A stretch of 64,000 nt of DNA from Selenomonadales bacterium (lineage in GTDB: Bacteria; Bacillota; Negativicutes; Selenomonadales; Selenomonadaceae): assembly GCA_900769615.1 (NCBI GenBank), contig CAAGHH010000001.1:200733-264732 (forward strand), read 5' to 3'. A program made the translations under genes and the position numbers. The notes below the pieces were generated by a model, which worked only from the letters and a program-made list of their open reading frames with translations, did not search any database and had not been told where the DNA came from. Below, in pieces: positions 35,522 to 44,815 of this stretch. Every line of letters begins with the position of its first letter. The stretch's first letter is position 1.

Positions 35522-37975
35522 GTGAAAACAGCAAGTGTTTTCGTAAATATTCCGGTAAAGAGCATAGCTAAAGCCTATACGTATCTAGTGCCAGCTGAAT
35601 ACGACTATGTTCAAGCTGGCTGGCGGGTATTGGTGCCGTTTGGTGGCCGCAAGGTAGAAGGCTTTATTTTAGCCACAGCTAATATGAATGAAACAGAATT
35701 GCAAGCGGCTTATAGTGGTGTAACCCTAAAGGATATACAGGGAGTAGTAGATGAGGAGAGCTGGTTTTCGGAAGCCATGATAAAAACGGCTAAGTGGCTG
35801 GCAAATTTTTATCTATGCTCGCTGGCAGAAATGATGCGGCTTTTTATGCCAGGCAAAAGCGGGCTGAAAATAAGTGTCAGGTATGATGCTGATGATATAA
35901 AAGAGGATCATATCTTATTGAATATGCCTCAGTATAGGGCAATTGTTACTTGGCTCAAAGAACATGGACCAGCTAGTAAAAATGAGCTTAGGCTAGGACT
36001 TAGTGAAAAAGAAATATTTAATAGCAACGCTGATTTAACCGCTGCTTTAACTAAATTAATTAATTATAAATTAGTAACTAAGGATTATGCGGCAGCTAAA
36101 AGGGATAAGGCGTTAAAAGAAAAATGGCTGGTATTAAATAAAGCTTTAGATGCTGAGCTGCGGACCGAGTTTAAACGCAAACGAGCGCAGCTGAAGGCTA
36201 TGGAAATTTTGGCGGCGGCACCAGCAATGACCATGCGACAGGCAGATTTAAAAGCACAGCAAGTTTCTGATCAAACCATCAGGAGTTTATGTGCTGCGGG
36301 CAAAGTAACGTTAAAGTATAAAAGAGTTTTGCGTGACAGCTATAAGGATGTAAAGGTTACCAGACAGGAACTTGCGTTGACAGCTGATCAGCAAAAAGCT
36401 ATCAAAATGATGGAAAGCAGCATTTTGGCGCAGAAATATCAAGGCTTTTTATTAAAAGGTGTTACTGGCAGTGGTAAAACGCAGGTGTATATTGAGATGG
36501 CTAAAAAAGTCCGGCATAAAGACCGGCAGGTTATCGTGCTAGTGCCAGAAATTGCCCTTACGGGGCAGGTAGTTAGTGCCTTTAAGGCTTATTTTCCGCA
36601 AGATATTGTTGTTATGCATAGCAGGCTTTCCTTAGCTGAGAGAAATGATGCTATTATCAGGGTTCGCCGTCAGGAAGCTGGCATCGTCATAGGTGCGCGT
36701 TCGGCCCTTTTTACGCCAGTTGCGGATGCAGGACTAATCATCATTGATGAAGAACAGGATCTGTCATATAAACAAGATGAATCCCCAAGGTATCATGCGC
36801 GGGTGGTAGCTGAGGAAATCGCTAAAATACATCAAGCTGTATTGTTATTAGGCAGTGCAACACCTTCGCTAGAAACATATTATCGAGCGAAACAGGGAGA
36901 GTTTACCCTTATTGATATGCCTAAGCGCATTGGCGATATGCCACTTCCAGTGGTGAAAAGTGTTGACATGCGGCAAGAGCTTCGTCGTGGTAATCGTCAT
37001 ATTGTGTCCAATGCCTTGCGTGAGCTTATCGAGCAGACAATTGCTAAAAAAAAGCAGCTGATAATTATGCTTAATCGGCGTGGCTTTTCGACCTTTGTCA
37101 TGTGCCGTTCGTGTGGTGAAGTCATAAAATGCAAGGAATGTGGTTTGCCGCTTGTTTATCATAAAAGTGGCAAATTAGCTTGTCATCACTGCGATATAAG
37201 TGAAAAAGTTCCTGAGGTTTGTCCTAAATGTGGCAGTCGTTATATAAAATATTTTGGTTCCGGAACGGAAAAATTAGAGCAGGAACTTCAGGAAATCGTG
37301 CCATCAGCGCGGGTTATCAGAATGGATCGGGATACTACCAGCCGCAAGTTTGCGCATCAGGATATTTTAAATAAATTCCGGCGGCATGAATATGATATTT
37401 TACTAGGGACACAAATGGTAGCTAAAGGACATGATATACCGGATGTCACGGCAGTGGGGATAATAAGTGCTGACTCAGCGCTGAATATGCCGGATTTTCG
37501 GGCATCGGAGCGCACCTTTATGCTGATAACGCAGACCGCAGGCCGGGCAGGACGGCATAGTGAGCAGGGGAAGGTTATTATTCAGACCTATAATCCCGAG
37601 CATTATGCGGTAACTTGTGGTATGGCGCAGGATTATGAAGGTTTTTATGAAAAAGAATTATTCATGCGGCAGCAAATGTTTTATCCTCCTTATAGCCGTT
37701 TGCTGAAATTATTATTTCAGCATGAAGATGAAAACAAAGCAAAGGCTAATGCAGAACAATTAGCAGCTGACTTTGAACGCTGTTTTGCTGGTGATGATGG
37801 ACAGCAGTTAGCAGGACCAGCGCCGGCGGTTATTGCTTGCTTGCGTGGCATATACCGTTATGTGCTGTTGATAAAAACGGCTGATATAGCTAAGGTTCAG
37901 CAATTTTTGCGGGAACAAAAAATAAATTTGCGCAATGATATAGCGATTGATATTGACCCAATATCTACGCTTTAA
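35522..37975 (+). CDS. priA: primosomal protein N' (replication restart helicase PriA)
   Basis: An 817-residue DEAH-type helicase that reloads the replisome at stalled forks. Start GTG 35522. Motifs: the DNA-binding N-domain (ASVFVNIPVKSIAKAYTYLV), Walker A KGVTGSGKTQVY, Walker B IIDEEQDLSYKQDESP, GSATPSLETY, then eight cysteines of the two zinc sites (CRSCGEVIKCKECGLPL, CHHCDISEKVPEVCPKCGS) inserted in the helicase core, and QMVAKGHDIPDVTAVG with QTAGRAGR. The length is slightly above E. coli PriA. It is probably transcribed alone. Confidence 0.96.
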   Translation: MKTASVFVNIPVKSIAKAYTYLVPAEYDYVQAGWRVLVPFGGRKVEGFILATANMNETELQAAYSGVTLKDIQGVVDEESWFSEAMIKTAKWLANFYLCSLAEMMRLFMPGKSGLKISVRYDADDIKEDHILLNMPQYRAIVTWLKEHGPASKNELRLGLSEKEIFNSNADLTAALTKLINYKLVTKDYAAAKRDKALKEKWLVLNKALDAELRTEFKRKRAQLKAMEILAAAPAMTMRQADLKAQQVSDQTIRSLCAAGKVTLKYKRVLRDSYKDVKVTRQELALTADQQKAIKMMESSILAQKYQGFLLKGVTGSGKTQVYIEMAKKVRHKDRQVIVLVPEIALTGQVVSAFKAYFPQDIVVMHSRLSLAERNDAIIRVRRQEAGIVIGARSALFTPVADAGLIIIDEEQDLSYKQDESPRYHARVVAEEIAKIHQAVLLLGSATPSLETYYRAKQGEFTLIDMPKRIGDMPLPVVKSVDMRQELRRGNRHIVSNALRELIEQTIAKKKQLIIMLNRRGFSTFVMCRSCGEVIKCKECGLPLVYHKSGKLACHHCDISEKVPEVCPKCGSRYIKYFGSGTEKLEQELQEIVPSARVIRMDRDTTSRKFAHQDILNKFRRHEYDILLGTQMVAKGHDIPDVTAVGIISADSALNMPDFRASERTFMLITQTAGRAGRHSEQGKVIIQTYNPEHYAVTCGMAQDYEGFYEKELFMRQQMFYPPYSRLLKLLFQHEDENKAKANAEQLAADFERCFAGDDGQQLAGPAPAVIACLRGIYRYVLLIKTADIAKVQQFLREQKINLRNDIAIDIDPISTL

Positions 37976-38044
37976 GCCAGGCTGGCTTTGTGTTATAATA
38001 CAAGGTGTGTTTTTAGACGAATAACATCTATGGATGGTGATAAA

Positions 38045-38335
38045 ATGAAAGTTACTAAAGAAGATTTGCAAAATGTAGCTGTCCTTTCCCGTTTGTCGAT
38101 TCCGGCAGAGCAGGAAGAAAAATATCTAGGTCAGCTTGATGAGTTTTTGACCTATGTTGAAAATCTGGCTGCTATTGATACGGAAAATGTTGAACCGACA
38201 ACTTACGCACTTCCTATGCAGAACGTGTTCAGGGAAGATGAAGTAAAAGAGTCGCTCGATCGTGATGAGGCATTGCTTAATGCGCCGCTTAAAGAAGACG
38301 GTTATTTCAAGGTGCCAAAGGTACTCGAGGACTGA
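38045..38335 (+). CDS. gatC: Asp-tRNA(Asn)/Glu-tRNA(Gln) amidotransferase subunit GatC
   Basis: A 96-residue subunit that holds GatA and GatB together. Start ATG 38045 follows GGATGGTG. Signature: VTKEDLQNVAVLSRLSIPAEQEE and the C-terminal VEPTTYALPMQNVFREDEV. It is the first gene of the gatCAB operon. The host therefore makes Gln-tRNA, and perhaps Asn-tRNA, by transamidation. Confidence 0.95.
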   Translation: MKVTKEDLQNVAVLSRLSIPAEQEEKYLGQLDEFLTYVENLAAIDTENVEPTTYALPMQNVFREDEVKESLDRDEALLNAPLKEDGYFKVPKVLED

Positions 38336-38348
38336 GGGAGGAAATAGC

Positions 38349-39818
38349 GTGAATTTATATGAGCAGCCGGCACATGTCCTGCATGATATGCTGGTCAATA
38401 AAGAAATTACTAGCGTAGAACTAACTGAGGCCGTTTTAAGTCGTATAGACGAGGTGGAAGGCGAAGTAAAAGCGTACCTTACGCTTACGCGTGAGGAAGC
38501 ATTGGCCAAGGCCAAGGCCGTTGACGAAAAAATTGCCCGTGGTGAAAAAATTTCCTTTTTGGAAGGCATTCCTGGGGCTATCAAAGATAATATTTGCACT
38601 AAAGGCGTAAAAACTACTTGTGCTTCGAAAATATTAGAGCATTTTGTGGCTCCTTATGATGCAACCGTTATGACCAAGCTCAAAGAGGAGAACACCGTAA
38701 TTTTAGGCAAGACTAATCTTGATGAATTTGCTATGGGCGGTTCGACGGAAAATTCGGCGTATTATCCGACCCATAATCCTTGGAATACTGAATGTGTACC
38801 AGGTGGCTCATCGGGTGGCAGTGCAGCGTCAGTAGCAGCTGGCACAGCTATCTGGGCACTTGGTTCTGATACGGGCGGCAGCATCCGTCAGCCAGCATCT
38901 TTTTGTGGTGTAGTAGGTTTAAAGCCGACTTATGGCCGGGTTTCGCGTTATGGACTGGTAGCCTATGCATCATCGCTTGATCAAATTGGACCAATAACGC
39001 GTGATGTAACTGACTGCGCTAATGTATTAAACGTTATCGCCGGCTATGATGAAATGGATTCAACCTCTAGCACGGCTGAGGTTCCTGATTTTACTAAGGC
39101 CTTGGTTGAAGATGTTAAAGGTCTTAAAATTGGTCTGCCGAAAGAATATTTCGTTAAAGGTATGGATAGTGAAGTTGAGCAGACGATAAGAAAGGCTATT
39201 GAAAAGTACCAGGAATTAGGCGCTGAAATCGTTGATATTTCCTTGCCACATACCGATTATGCTATTTCCACGTATTATCTCATCGCGCCAGCCGAGGCGG
39301 CAACTAACTTGCAGCGCTATGATGGTGTAAGCTATGGTGAGCGCGTAGAAAGTGATGATTTGGTATCAATGATGACCAAGACCCGCAGCGAAAAATTCGG
39401 TGATGAGGTCAAACGCCGCATCGTTATCGGTAACTATGCTCTTTCGGCTGGTTATTATGATGCTTATTATTTAAAAGCAATGAAGGTACGGACGCTGGTT
39501 GCCAAGGATTATGCCGAAGCCTTTAAGAAGGTTGACGTTATTATGGCACCAGTAGCACCGACAACGGCTTATAAGATTGGTTCGATGATTAGCGATCCTT
39601 TGCAAATGTATTTGCAGGATGCCTGCACCGTTCCTTTGAACCTTGCCGGACTTCCTGGTATTTCGCTGCCATGTGGTTTTAGCAGTCAAGGAATGCCAAT
39701 AGGACTTCAGATAATCGGCAAGGCACTTGATGAAGCGACTATTATTCGGGCGGCTTATACCTATGAGCAGAGCCAGAAATTTCATAACGAGATGGCCAAG
39801 CTGGGAGGAAACAAGTAA
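38349..39818 (+). CDS. gatA: Asp/Glu-tRNA amidotransferase subunit GatA
   Basis: A 489-residue amidase that releases ammonia from glutamine for the GatB kinase. Start GTG 38349 is placed by GGGAGG at 38335-38340. The Ser-cisSer-Lys triad is visible in AIKDNICTKG (Lys), VPGGSSGGSAASVAAG (Ser) and GSDTGGSIRQPASFCG (Ser). Its stop overlaps the gatB start as TAATG. Confidence 0.97.
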   Translation: MNLYEQPAHVLHDMLVNKEITSVELTEAVLSRIDEVEGEVKAYLTLTREEALAKAKAVDEKIARGEKISFLEGIPGAIKDNICTKGVKTTCASKILEHFVAPYDATVMTKLKEENTVILGKTNLDEFAMGGSTENSAYYPTHNPWNTECVPGGSSGGSAASVAAGTAIWALGSDTGGSIRQPASFCGVVGLKPTYGRVSRYGLVAYASSLDQIGPITRDVTDCANVLNVIAGYDEMDSTSSTAEVPDFTKALVEDVKGLKIGLPKEYFVKGMDSEVEQTIRKAIEKYQELGAEIVDISLPHTDYAISTYYLIAPAEAATNLQRYDGVSYGERVESDDLVSMMTKTRSEKFGDEVKRRIVIGNYALSAGYYDAYYLKAMKVRTLVAKDYAEAFKKVDVIMAPVAPTTAYKIGSMISDPLQMYLQDACTVPLNLAGLPGISLPCGFSSQGMPIGLQIIGKALDEATIIRAAYTYEQSQKFHNEMAKLGGNK

Positions 39819-41257
39819 TGAAGTATGAAGCCGTAATTGGTCTTGAGATACATTGCGAATTAAAGACAAAAACGAAAATTTTCTGTGGTTGTGCCACTAG
39901 CTTCGGAGCTGAGCAAAACACTCATGTTTGCCCCGTATGCCTTGGTATGCCAGGTGTGTTGCCAAAAGTAAATAAAAAAGTAGTTGAGTTTGGTATCAAA
40001 GCAGGCTTAGCTACTAACTGCGAAATTAATAAATACAGCAAATTTGACCGTAAAAATTATTACTACCCGGATTTGCCTAAAAACTGGCAGACCTCGCAGT
40101 ATGATTTGCCGATTGCTGAGCATGGCTGGGTTGACATAGATGTTGACGGTCAGAAAAAACGAATTCGCCTCACGCGTATCCACATGGAAGAAGATGCGGG
40201 CAAGCTGGTTCATTCAGGAACTACGATAAAGGATTCAGCATCGTCAAATGTTGATTATAATCGTACTGGCGTACCACTTTTGGAAATTGTTTCCGAACCG
40301 GATATGTCATCAGCTGAAGAAGCTAGAGCTTACATGGAAAAAATAAAATCCATCATGGAATACATTGATGTATCTAATTGCCGGATGGAAGAAGGCAACC
40401 TTAGGGCCGATATCAATGTATCGCTGCGCCCGGTTGGTACGAAAGAATTAGGCACTCGTACCGAAATGAAAAACATCAATTCCTTTAAAAATCTGGAGGA
40501 TGCGATAAATTATGAAATCGAGCGGCAGACGGAGGTATTAGAGGACGGCGGTCATATCATTCAGGAGACGCGTACCTTTGATCCAGCTCGTGGAATTACG
40601 CTTTCGATGCGCAGTAAAGAAAATGCGCATGATTACCGTTATATGCCGGAACCGGATTTACCGCCGATCGTAACAAGCGATGAGACTATTGCTAAATACA
40701 AGAGTGAACTGCCAGAGCTTCCTGATGCAAGACGGGCACGGCTGGAAAGTGAATATGGACTTTCAGAATATGATGCTGGTATTATCACTAGCTCCCGTGC
40801 TATGGCTGAATACTTTGATGCGGTAGTGGCTGAAGGTGCTGATGCTAAATTAGCAGCTAACTGGATTATGGGAGATCTCGCTAAAAACCTTAATGAAGCT
40901 GAGCTTGATATCAGCAAATCACCAGTTGAGGCTAAGCGCTTAGGTCAGATGATTAAGCTTATCATGAAAGATACCATTTCCGGCAAGATTGCTAAAAAAG
41001 TCTTTAAGGAAATGTGGACGAATACTGATGTGCCAGAAAAAATCGTTAAGGATAAGGGCTTGGTTCAGATTACTGATACGAAAGCCATCGAAGGCATAGT
41101 TGATGAAGTAATCGCTAAAAATCAGAAAGCTGTTGACGATTATAAAGGCGGCAACAAAAAAGCTATTGGGGCTTTAGTGGGGCAGGTAATGAAAGCCTCC
41201 AAGGGTAAAGCTAACCCCCAGATGGTTAATAAGATGTTAGCTGAAAAATTAAATTAA
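39818..41257 (+). CDS. gatB: Asp/Glu-tRNA amidotransferase subunit GatB
   Basis: A 479-residue subunit that phosphorylates and amidates misacylated tRNA. Motifs: EAVIGLEIHCELKTKTKIFC, zinc-type cysteines in CGCATSFG and CPVCLGMPG, FDRKNYYYPDLPKNWQ, and the C-terminal YqeY-like tRNA-binding domain ending in VGQVMKASKGKANPQMVNKML. It closes the gatCAB operon before a strong terminator. Confidence 0.97.
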   Translation: MKYEAVIGLEIHCELKTKTKIFCGCATSFGAEQNTHVCPVCLGMPGVLPKVNKKVVEFGIKAGLATNCEINKYSKFDRKNYYYPDLPKNWQTSQYDLPIAEHGWVDIDVDGQKKRIRLTRIHMEEDAGKLVHSGTTIKDSASSNVDYNRTGVPLLEIVSEPDMSSAEEARAYMEKIKSIMEYIDVSNCRMEEGNLRADINVSLRPVGTKELGTRTEMKNINSFKNLEDAINYEIERQTEVLEDGGHIIQETRTFDPARGITLSMRSKENAHDYRYMPEPDLPPIVTSDETIAKYKSELPELPDARRARLESEYGLSEYDAGIITSSRAMAEYFDAVVAEGADAKLAANWIMGDLAKNLNEAELDISKSPVEAKRLGQMIKLIMKDTISGKIAKKVFKEMWTNTDVPEKIVKDKGLVQITDTKAIEGIVDEVIAKNQKAVDDYKGGNKKAIGALVGQVMKASKGKANPQMVNKMLAEKLN

Positions 41258-41268
41258 TTTTATGATTG

Positions 41269-41318
41269 AAAAGTCTCCTCCGTAGCAGTATTAACTATTA
41301 GTGCGGAGGAGACTTTTT
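41269..41318 (+). terminator. terminator after gatB
   Basis: AAAGTCTCCTCCG pairs with CGGAGGAGACTTT (13 bp), followed by TTTT. It ends only 16 bp before the next start codon, and no clear separate promoter fits in that gap, so gph and rlmD may depend on read-through. Confidence 0.88.
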
Positions 41319-41333
41319 AAAAGAGGTATATAA

Positions 41334-42002
41334 ATGGAATATAAAGCAGCAATATTTGATTTAGATGGAACGCTTATTGATTCGCTAGCTGATTTGGCAG
41401 ATAGTGCTAATGCGATGCTAAAGTCGTATGGATTTCCTACGCATCCATTAGATCCGTATCGTTACTTTGTTGGCAATGGTTCGCGTAAATTGATGGAACG
41501 TTGCCTGCCAAAAGAAAAGGCAGCTGATCCACATTTTGTTGATGAAGCCTTAGAACGGTATAAGGATATTTATGCGAAACATACGCAGGATAAAACGAGA
41601 CCGTATAAAGGCATCCAGGAAATGCTTGATAAATTGACGGCTATGGATATACCGATGGGGATTTGTACCAATAAACATCAATCAGCCGCCGAAGCAATCG
41701 TGCAGGCAATGTTTCCAGCGGGTACTTTTCGCACGGTGATGGGCGATAGAGCGGGACTTCCGCGGAAACCAGATCCCAAAAAGGTCTTGATGATGGCAGC
41801 TGAATATGGCGTAAAGCCAGCTGAGGTTGCTTATTTTGGTGATACGAGTGTCGATATGGATACGGCTAATAATGGCGGTTTCTTGCCGATAGGCGTGCTG
41901 TGGGGATTTAGACCAAAAGAAGAATTAATTGAGCATGGCGCAAAGGTGCTTTTGGAAAATCCAGCCGAACTGTTTGAAAAGGTAAAATTTGCAAGAGGAT
42001 AA
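41334..42002 (+). CDS. HAD-family phosphoglycolate phosphatase-like hydrolase
   Basis: A 222-residue HAD hydrolase. Motif I is FDLDGTLIDSLADLADSAN, motif II is GICTNKHQ, and motifs III-IV are PRKPDPKKVLMMA and YFGDTSVDMDTANN. The helical cap domain follows motif I, as in Gph and related phosphatases. The likely reaction is dephosphorylation of 2-phosphoglycolate, but family members differ. The start has AAGAGG eight bases upstream, and its stop is 4 bp before rlmD. Confidence 0.9.
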   Translation: MEYKAAIFDLDGTLIDSLADLADSANAMLKSYGFPTHPLDPYRYFVGNGSRKLMERCLPKEKAADPHFVDEALERYKDIYAKHTQDKTRPYKGIQEMLDKLTAMDIPMGICTNKHQSAAEAIVQAMFPAGTFRTVMGDRAGLPRKPDPKKVLMMAAEYGVKPAEVAYFGDTSVDMDTANNGGFLPIGVLWGFRPKEELIEHGAKVLLENPAELFEKVKFARG

Positions 42003-42006
42003 AAAT

Positions 42007-43380
42007 ATGAAAATAAAGGTTCCCGTCGAAAAAGGAAAATCATACGAAATTGAAATAAAAACACTTGGCACCAGTGGTGAGGGAGTTGGACGTTATCAGG
42101 AATTTACGGTATTTGTACCGTATGCCCTGCCAGGTGAAAAAGTTTTAGCTGGTATCGAAGAAGTCAAAAAAACTTATGCCAAGGGCAAGTTGCAAAAAAT
42201 CTTAACGAAAAGTGCAGACCGCGTAGCGCCCATTTGTGCGATTTATGATAAATGCGGTGGCTGTCAGCTCCAGCATTTAGATTATATGGTCCAGTTAAAG
42301 GCAAAACGCCAGCAGGTAATAGATGCGATAACTCGTATTGGCAAGCAAAGTGATGTCTATGTTGAACCGACTATCGGGGCAGCAACGCCATGGAACTATC
42401 GCAACAAAATGCAGTTTCCGATAGGAAAGCAAAAAGGCAAGACTATCATTGGCTGCTTTGCGCAGGGGAGTCATCAGATAATTGATACTACTGATTGCCA
42501 TATTCAAAAAGAAGGCAATAACGAAGTCGTTAATGCCATAAGAGAAATTATAAATAAACTAAATATTCCTGTATATAACGAAGATAAACATAGCGGTGTC
42601 CTGCGTCATGTAGTTGGCAGAGTAGGAAAAAAAGGCGATATCATGGTAGTTATCGTCACAGCTAGCGATAAAATGCCGCGCGAAAAAGAATTTGTTAAAA
42701 TGCTGCGAGCTAAATTGCCGAAGGTAGTAAGTATCCAGCAAAATATCCAAACTTATCGCAACAACGTCATCATGGGAAGGGATACCAAGCTTCTTTGGGG
42801 CAAACCGACTATATTAGATAACATTGGACGTCTAAGCTTTCACATATCACCTAGATCATTTTTCCAAGTAAATACCGAGCAAGCGGAAGTCCTTTACAAC
42901 AAAGCCTTGGAATTTGCTGATCTTCATGGTGAAGAAACTGTCATTGATGCTTATTGTGGTACGGGCACGATAACGCTGTTTTTAGCCCAAAAAGCCAGAG
43001 AGGTTTATGGTATCGAAATCGTAAAACCAGCTATCCAGGATGCCAAAAAAAATGCCCGTGATAACAATGTCCGCAATGCGGAATTTATCGTCGGTGATGC
43101 AACGGTAATTATGCCTAAATTATATCGGCAGGGCATTAGAGCTAACGTCGTTGTGGTAGATCCACCAAGAGCAGGCTGCACTGAAGTAGTATTAGAAACC
43201 TTTGCCAACATGAAACCAGAAAAAATAGTCTACGTATCCTGTAATCCGGCTAGCCTGGCGCGTGACATGGCGGTATTAGCAAAACTTGGCTATAAAGCAA
43301 AAAAAGTTCAGCCAGTTGACATGTTCCCGAACACCAGCCATGTCGAGTGCGTAGTCTTGTTGACTAAAGTACATAAGTAA
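42007..43380 (+). CDS. rlmD: 23S rRNA (uracil-C5)-methyltransferase RlmD/RumA type
   Basis: A 457-residue SAM-dependent RNA methyltransferase. Start ATG 42007 follows AAGAGGA. It has an N-terminal TRAM domain (EIKTLGTSGEGVGRYQEFTVFVP), an iron-sulfur-type cluster (CAIYDKCGGCQLQH), SAM motif VIDAYCGTGTITLFLA, VVDPPRAGC, and the catalytic YVSCNPASLARDM. The C-terminus is PVDMFPNTSHVECVVLLTKVHK. The codons for HVEC (CATGTCGAGTGC) are the type of site used by large-serine-recombinase elements in other Bacillota, and accessory DNA begins right after this gene. Its present last codons may therefore derive from the inserted element. Confidence 0.95.
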   Translation: MKIKVPVEKGKSYEIEIKTLGTSGEGVGRYQEFTVFVPYALPGEKVLAGIEEVKKTYAKGKLQKILTKSADRVAPICAIYDKCGGCQLQHLDYMVQLKAKRQQVIDAITRIGKQSDVYVEPTIGAATPWNYRNKMQFPIGKQKGKTIIGCFAQGSHQIIDTTDCHIQKEGNNEVVNAIREIINKLNIPVYNEDKHSGVLRHVVGRVGKKGDIMVVIVTASDKMPREKEFVKMLRAKLPKVVSIQQNIQTYRNNVIMGRDTKLLWGKPTILDNIGRLSFHISPRSFFQVNTEQAEVLYNKALEFADLHGEETVIDAYCGTGTITLFLAQKAREVYGIEIVKPAIQDAKKNARDNNVRNAEFIVGDATVIMPKLYRQGIRANVVVVDPPRAGCTEVVLETFANMKPEKIVYVSCNPASLARDMAVLAKLGYKAKKVQPVDMFPNTSHVECVVLLTKVHK

Positions 43381-43595
43381 AAGTGTAAAAAAGGCTTGAA
43401 ATAAGGACCTTTTGAGATTTTTATAATTAAAAAATAGACTGCGAAATTTGCCTGAAAAAGTGTATAAAACCTTGGTGTTTCTATAGTCGGATAGAAAGGA
43501 ATATTGAGATTGGGTCGATTATACAGAAGTGTTTATATATACGGCTTTTTGAGATTTATTAGTTTAGTTCCTAAAATAGACTAATAATTTTATGC

Positions 43596-44485
43596 GAGGG
43601 TGAGGCTATAGATGGCAAAGGCGAATTTTTGCTGATCCCAGATACTCTGTCGCAACTTATCCGTACAGCCTTTGTGCCACAGGGAGATAACAAATTCATC
43701 GTTGCAGACTTTTCTGCCATTGAAGCGAGAGTCCTTGCGTGGCTTGCCGGAGAAAAATGGAGAATGAAAGTTTTTGAAGAAGGAAAAGACATATACTGCA
43801 GCAGTGCATCACAGATGTTCGGTGTGCCTGTTGAAAAGCATGGTGTTAACGGTCACTTAAGATAGAAAGGTAAGATAGTGGAACTCGCACTTGGCTATGG
43901 CGGTTCAGTCGGAGCATTGAAAGCTATGGGAGCCATTGAAATGGGGCTTACCTAAGAGGAACTCCAGCCTATTGTCTATCTTGGAGGAATTCAAATCCTG
44001 CCATCACAATGTTGTGGTGGGATATTGATAACTGTGTAAAGGAAACAGTCAAGAAGAGAATCACAACCGAAACTCACGGCATACGATTTATGTATGAGAG
44101 TGGATTTCTTTTTATCGTTCTTCCTTCCGGCAGAAGACTTGCATATGTAAAACCAAAGATGGGTGTGAATCAGTTCGGTGGTGCGTCTGTTACCTATGAA
44201 GGTGTAGTAGATGGTACAAAGAAATGGGAAAGGCTTGAAAGCTATGGTCCAAAGTTTTGTGAAAACATCACACAGGCAATTGCCAAGGATATTCTCATGT
44301 ATGCAATGCAGACTTTAAGAAACTGTAATATCGTTGCTCATGTGCATGATGAAGTCATCATCGAGTGCAGAAAGGATATGTCCATTGATGTCGTGTGTGA
44401 GCAGATGGGAAGAACTCCACCCTGGGCGAAGGGTCTGCTTCTTCGTGCTGACGGCTATGAATGTCAGTTTTATAAAAAAGATTAA
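43596..44485 (+). pseudogene. phage-type DNA polymerase I (family A), 5'-truncated and interrupted
   Basis: The palm and fingers end of a phage/ICE-type family A polymerase. Visible blocks: LIPDTLSQLIRTAFVPQGDN, FIVADFSAIEARVLAWLAGE (metal-binding Asp), SQMFGVPVEKHGVNGHLR, LPSGRRLAYVKPKMGVNQFG and HVHDEVIIECRKDMS (HDE motif), ending YECQFYKKD. Damage: the upstream half is missing; TAG at 43863-43865 falls inside LR*KGK, where relatives read Q as far as I recall; TAA at 43952-43954 follows MGLT; and a 1-nt deletion near 43987 changes frame. It lies first in the island and is surely inactive. Confidence 0.85.
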
Positions 44486-44541
44486 TGAAAAACGTCCTTT
44501 TCAACCTCCTGCCAAGGCTACATGGTAGGAGGTGCTTTTTT

Positions 44542-44757
44542 ATGCAGATTACAAAATTAGAAGACGGTGCAGCAGCACCAAAGCCTGACACAAAGGTGTT
44601 TACACAGGAAGAATTGCAGAAGGAATTTGACTTCATTCTCGCTGAAAGGATAGTTCGTAAGATGGCAGAAAAGAGTATTATTTCTGATAATGGATTACAC
44701 AAAATCTCTGAGAAAAATCGGCTTATTTTCTCTACCTATCTATGCGAGATTTATTAG
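44542..44757 (+). CDS. small SHOCT-like protein next to serine recombinases
   Basis: A 71-residue protein. Start ATG 44542 follows TAGGAGGTGC. The core FTQEELQKEFDFILAERIVRKMAEKSIIS has the short two-helix pattern of SHOCT-type proteins that commonly precede recombinase genes in Clostridia elements. It is intact, while both recombinases after it are broken. Function unknown; possibly an accessory to excision. Confidence 0.6.
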   Translation: MQITKLEDGAAAPKPDTKVFTQEELQKEFDFILAERIVRKMAEKSIISDNGLHKISEKNRLIFSTYLCEIY

Positions 44758-44815
44758 TAATGATATATAACGGTTTCTACGGGAATATGTCATACGATAA
44801 AGTGAGGTGATATAA

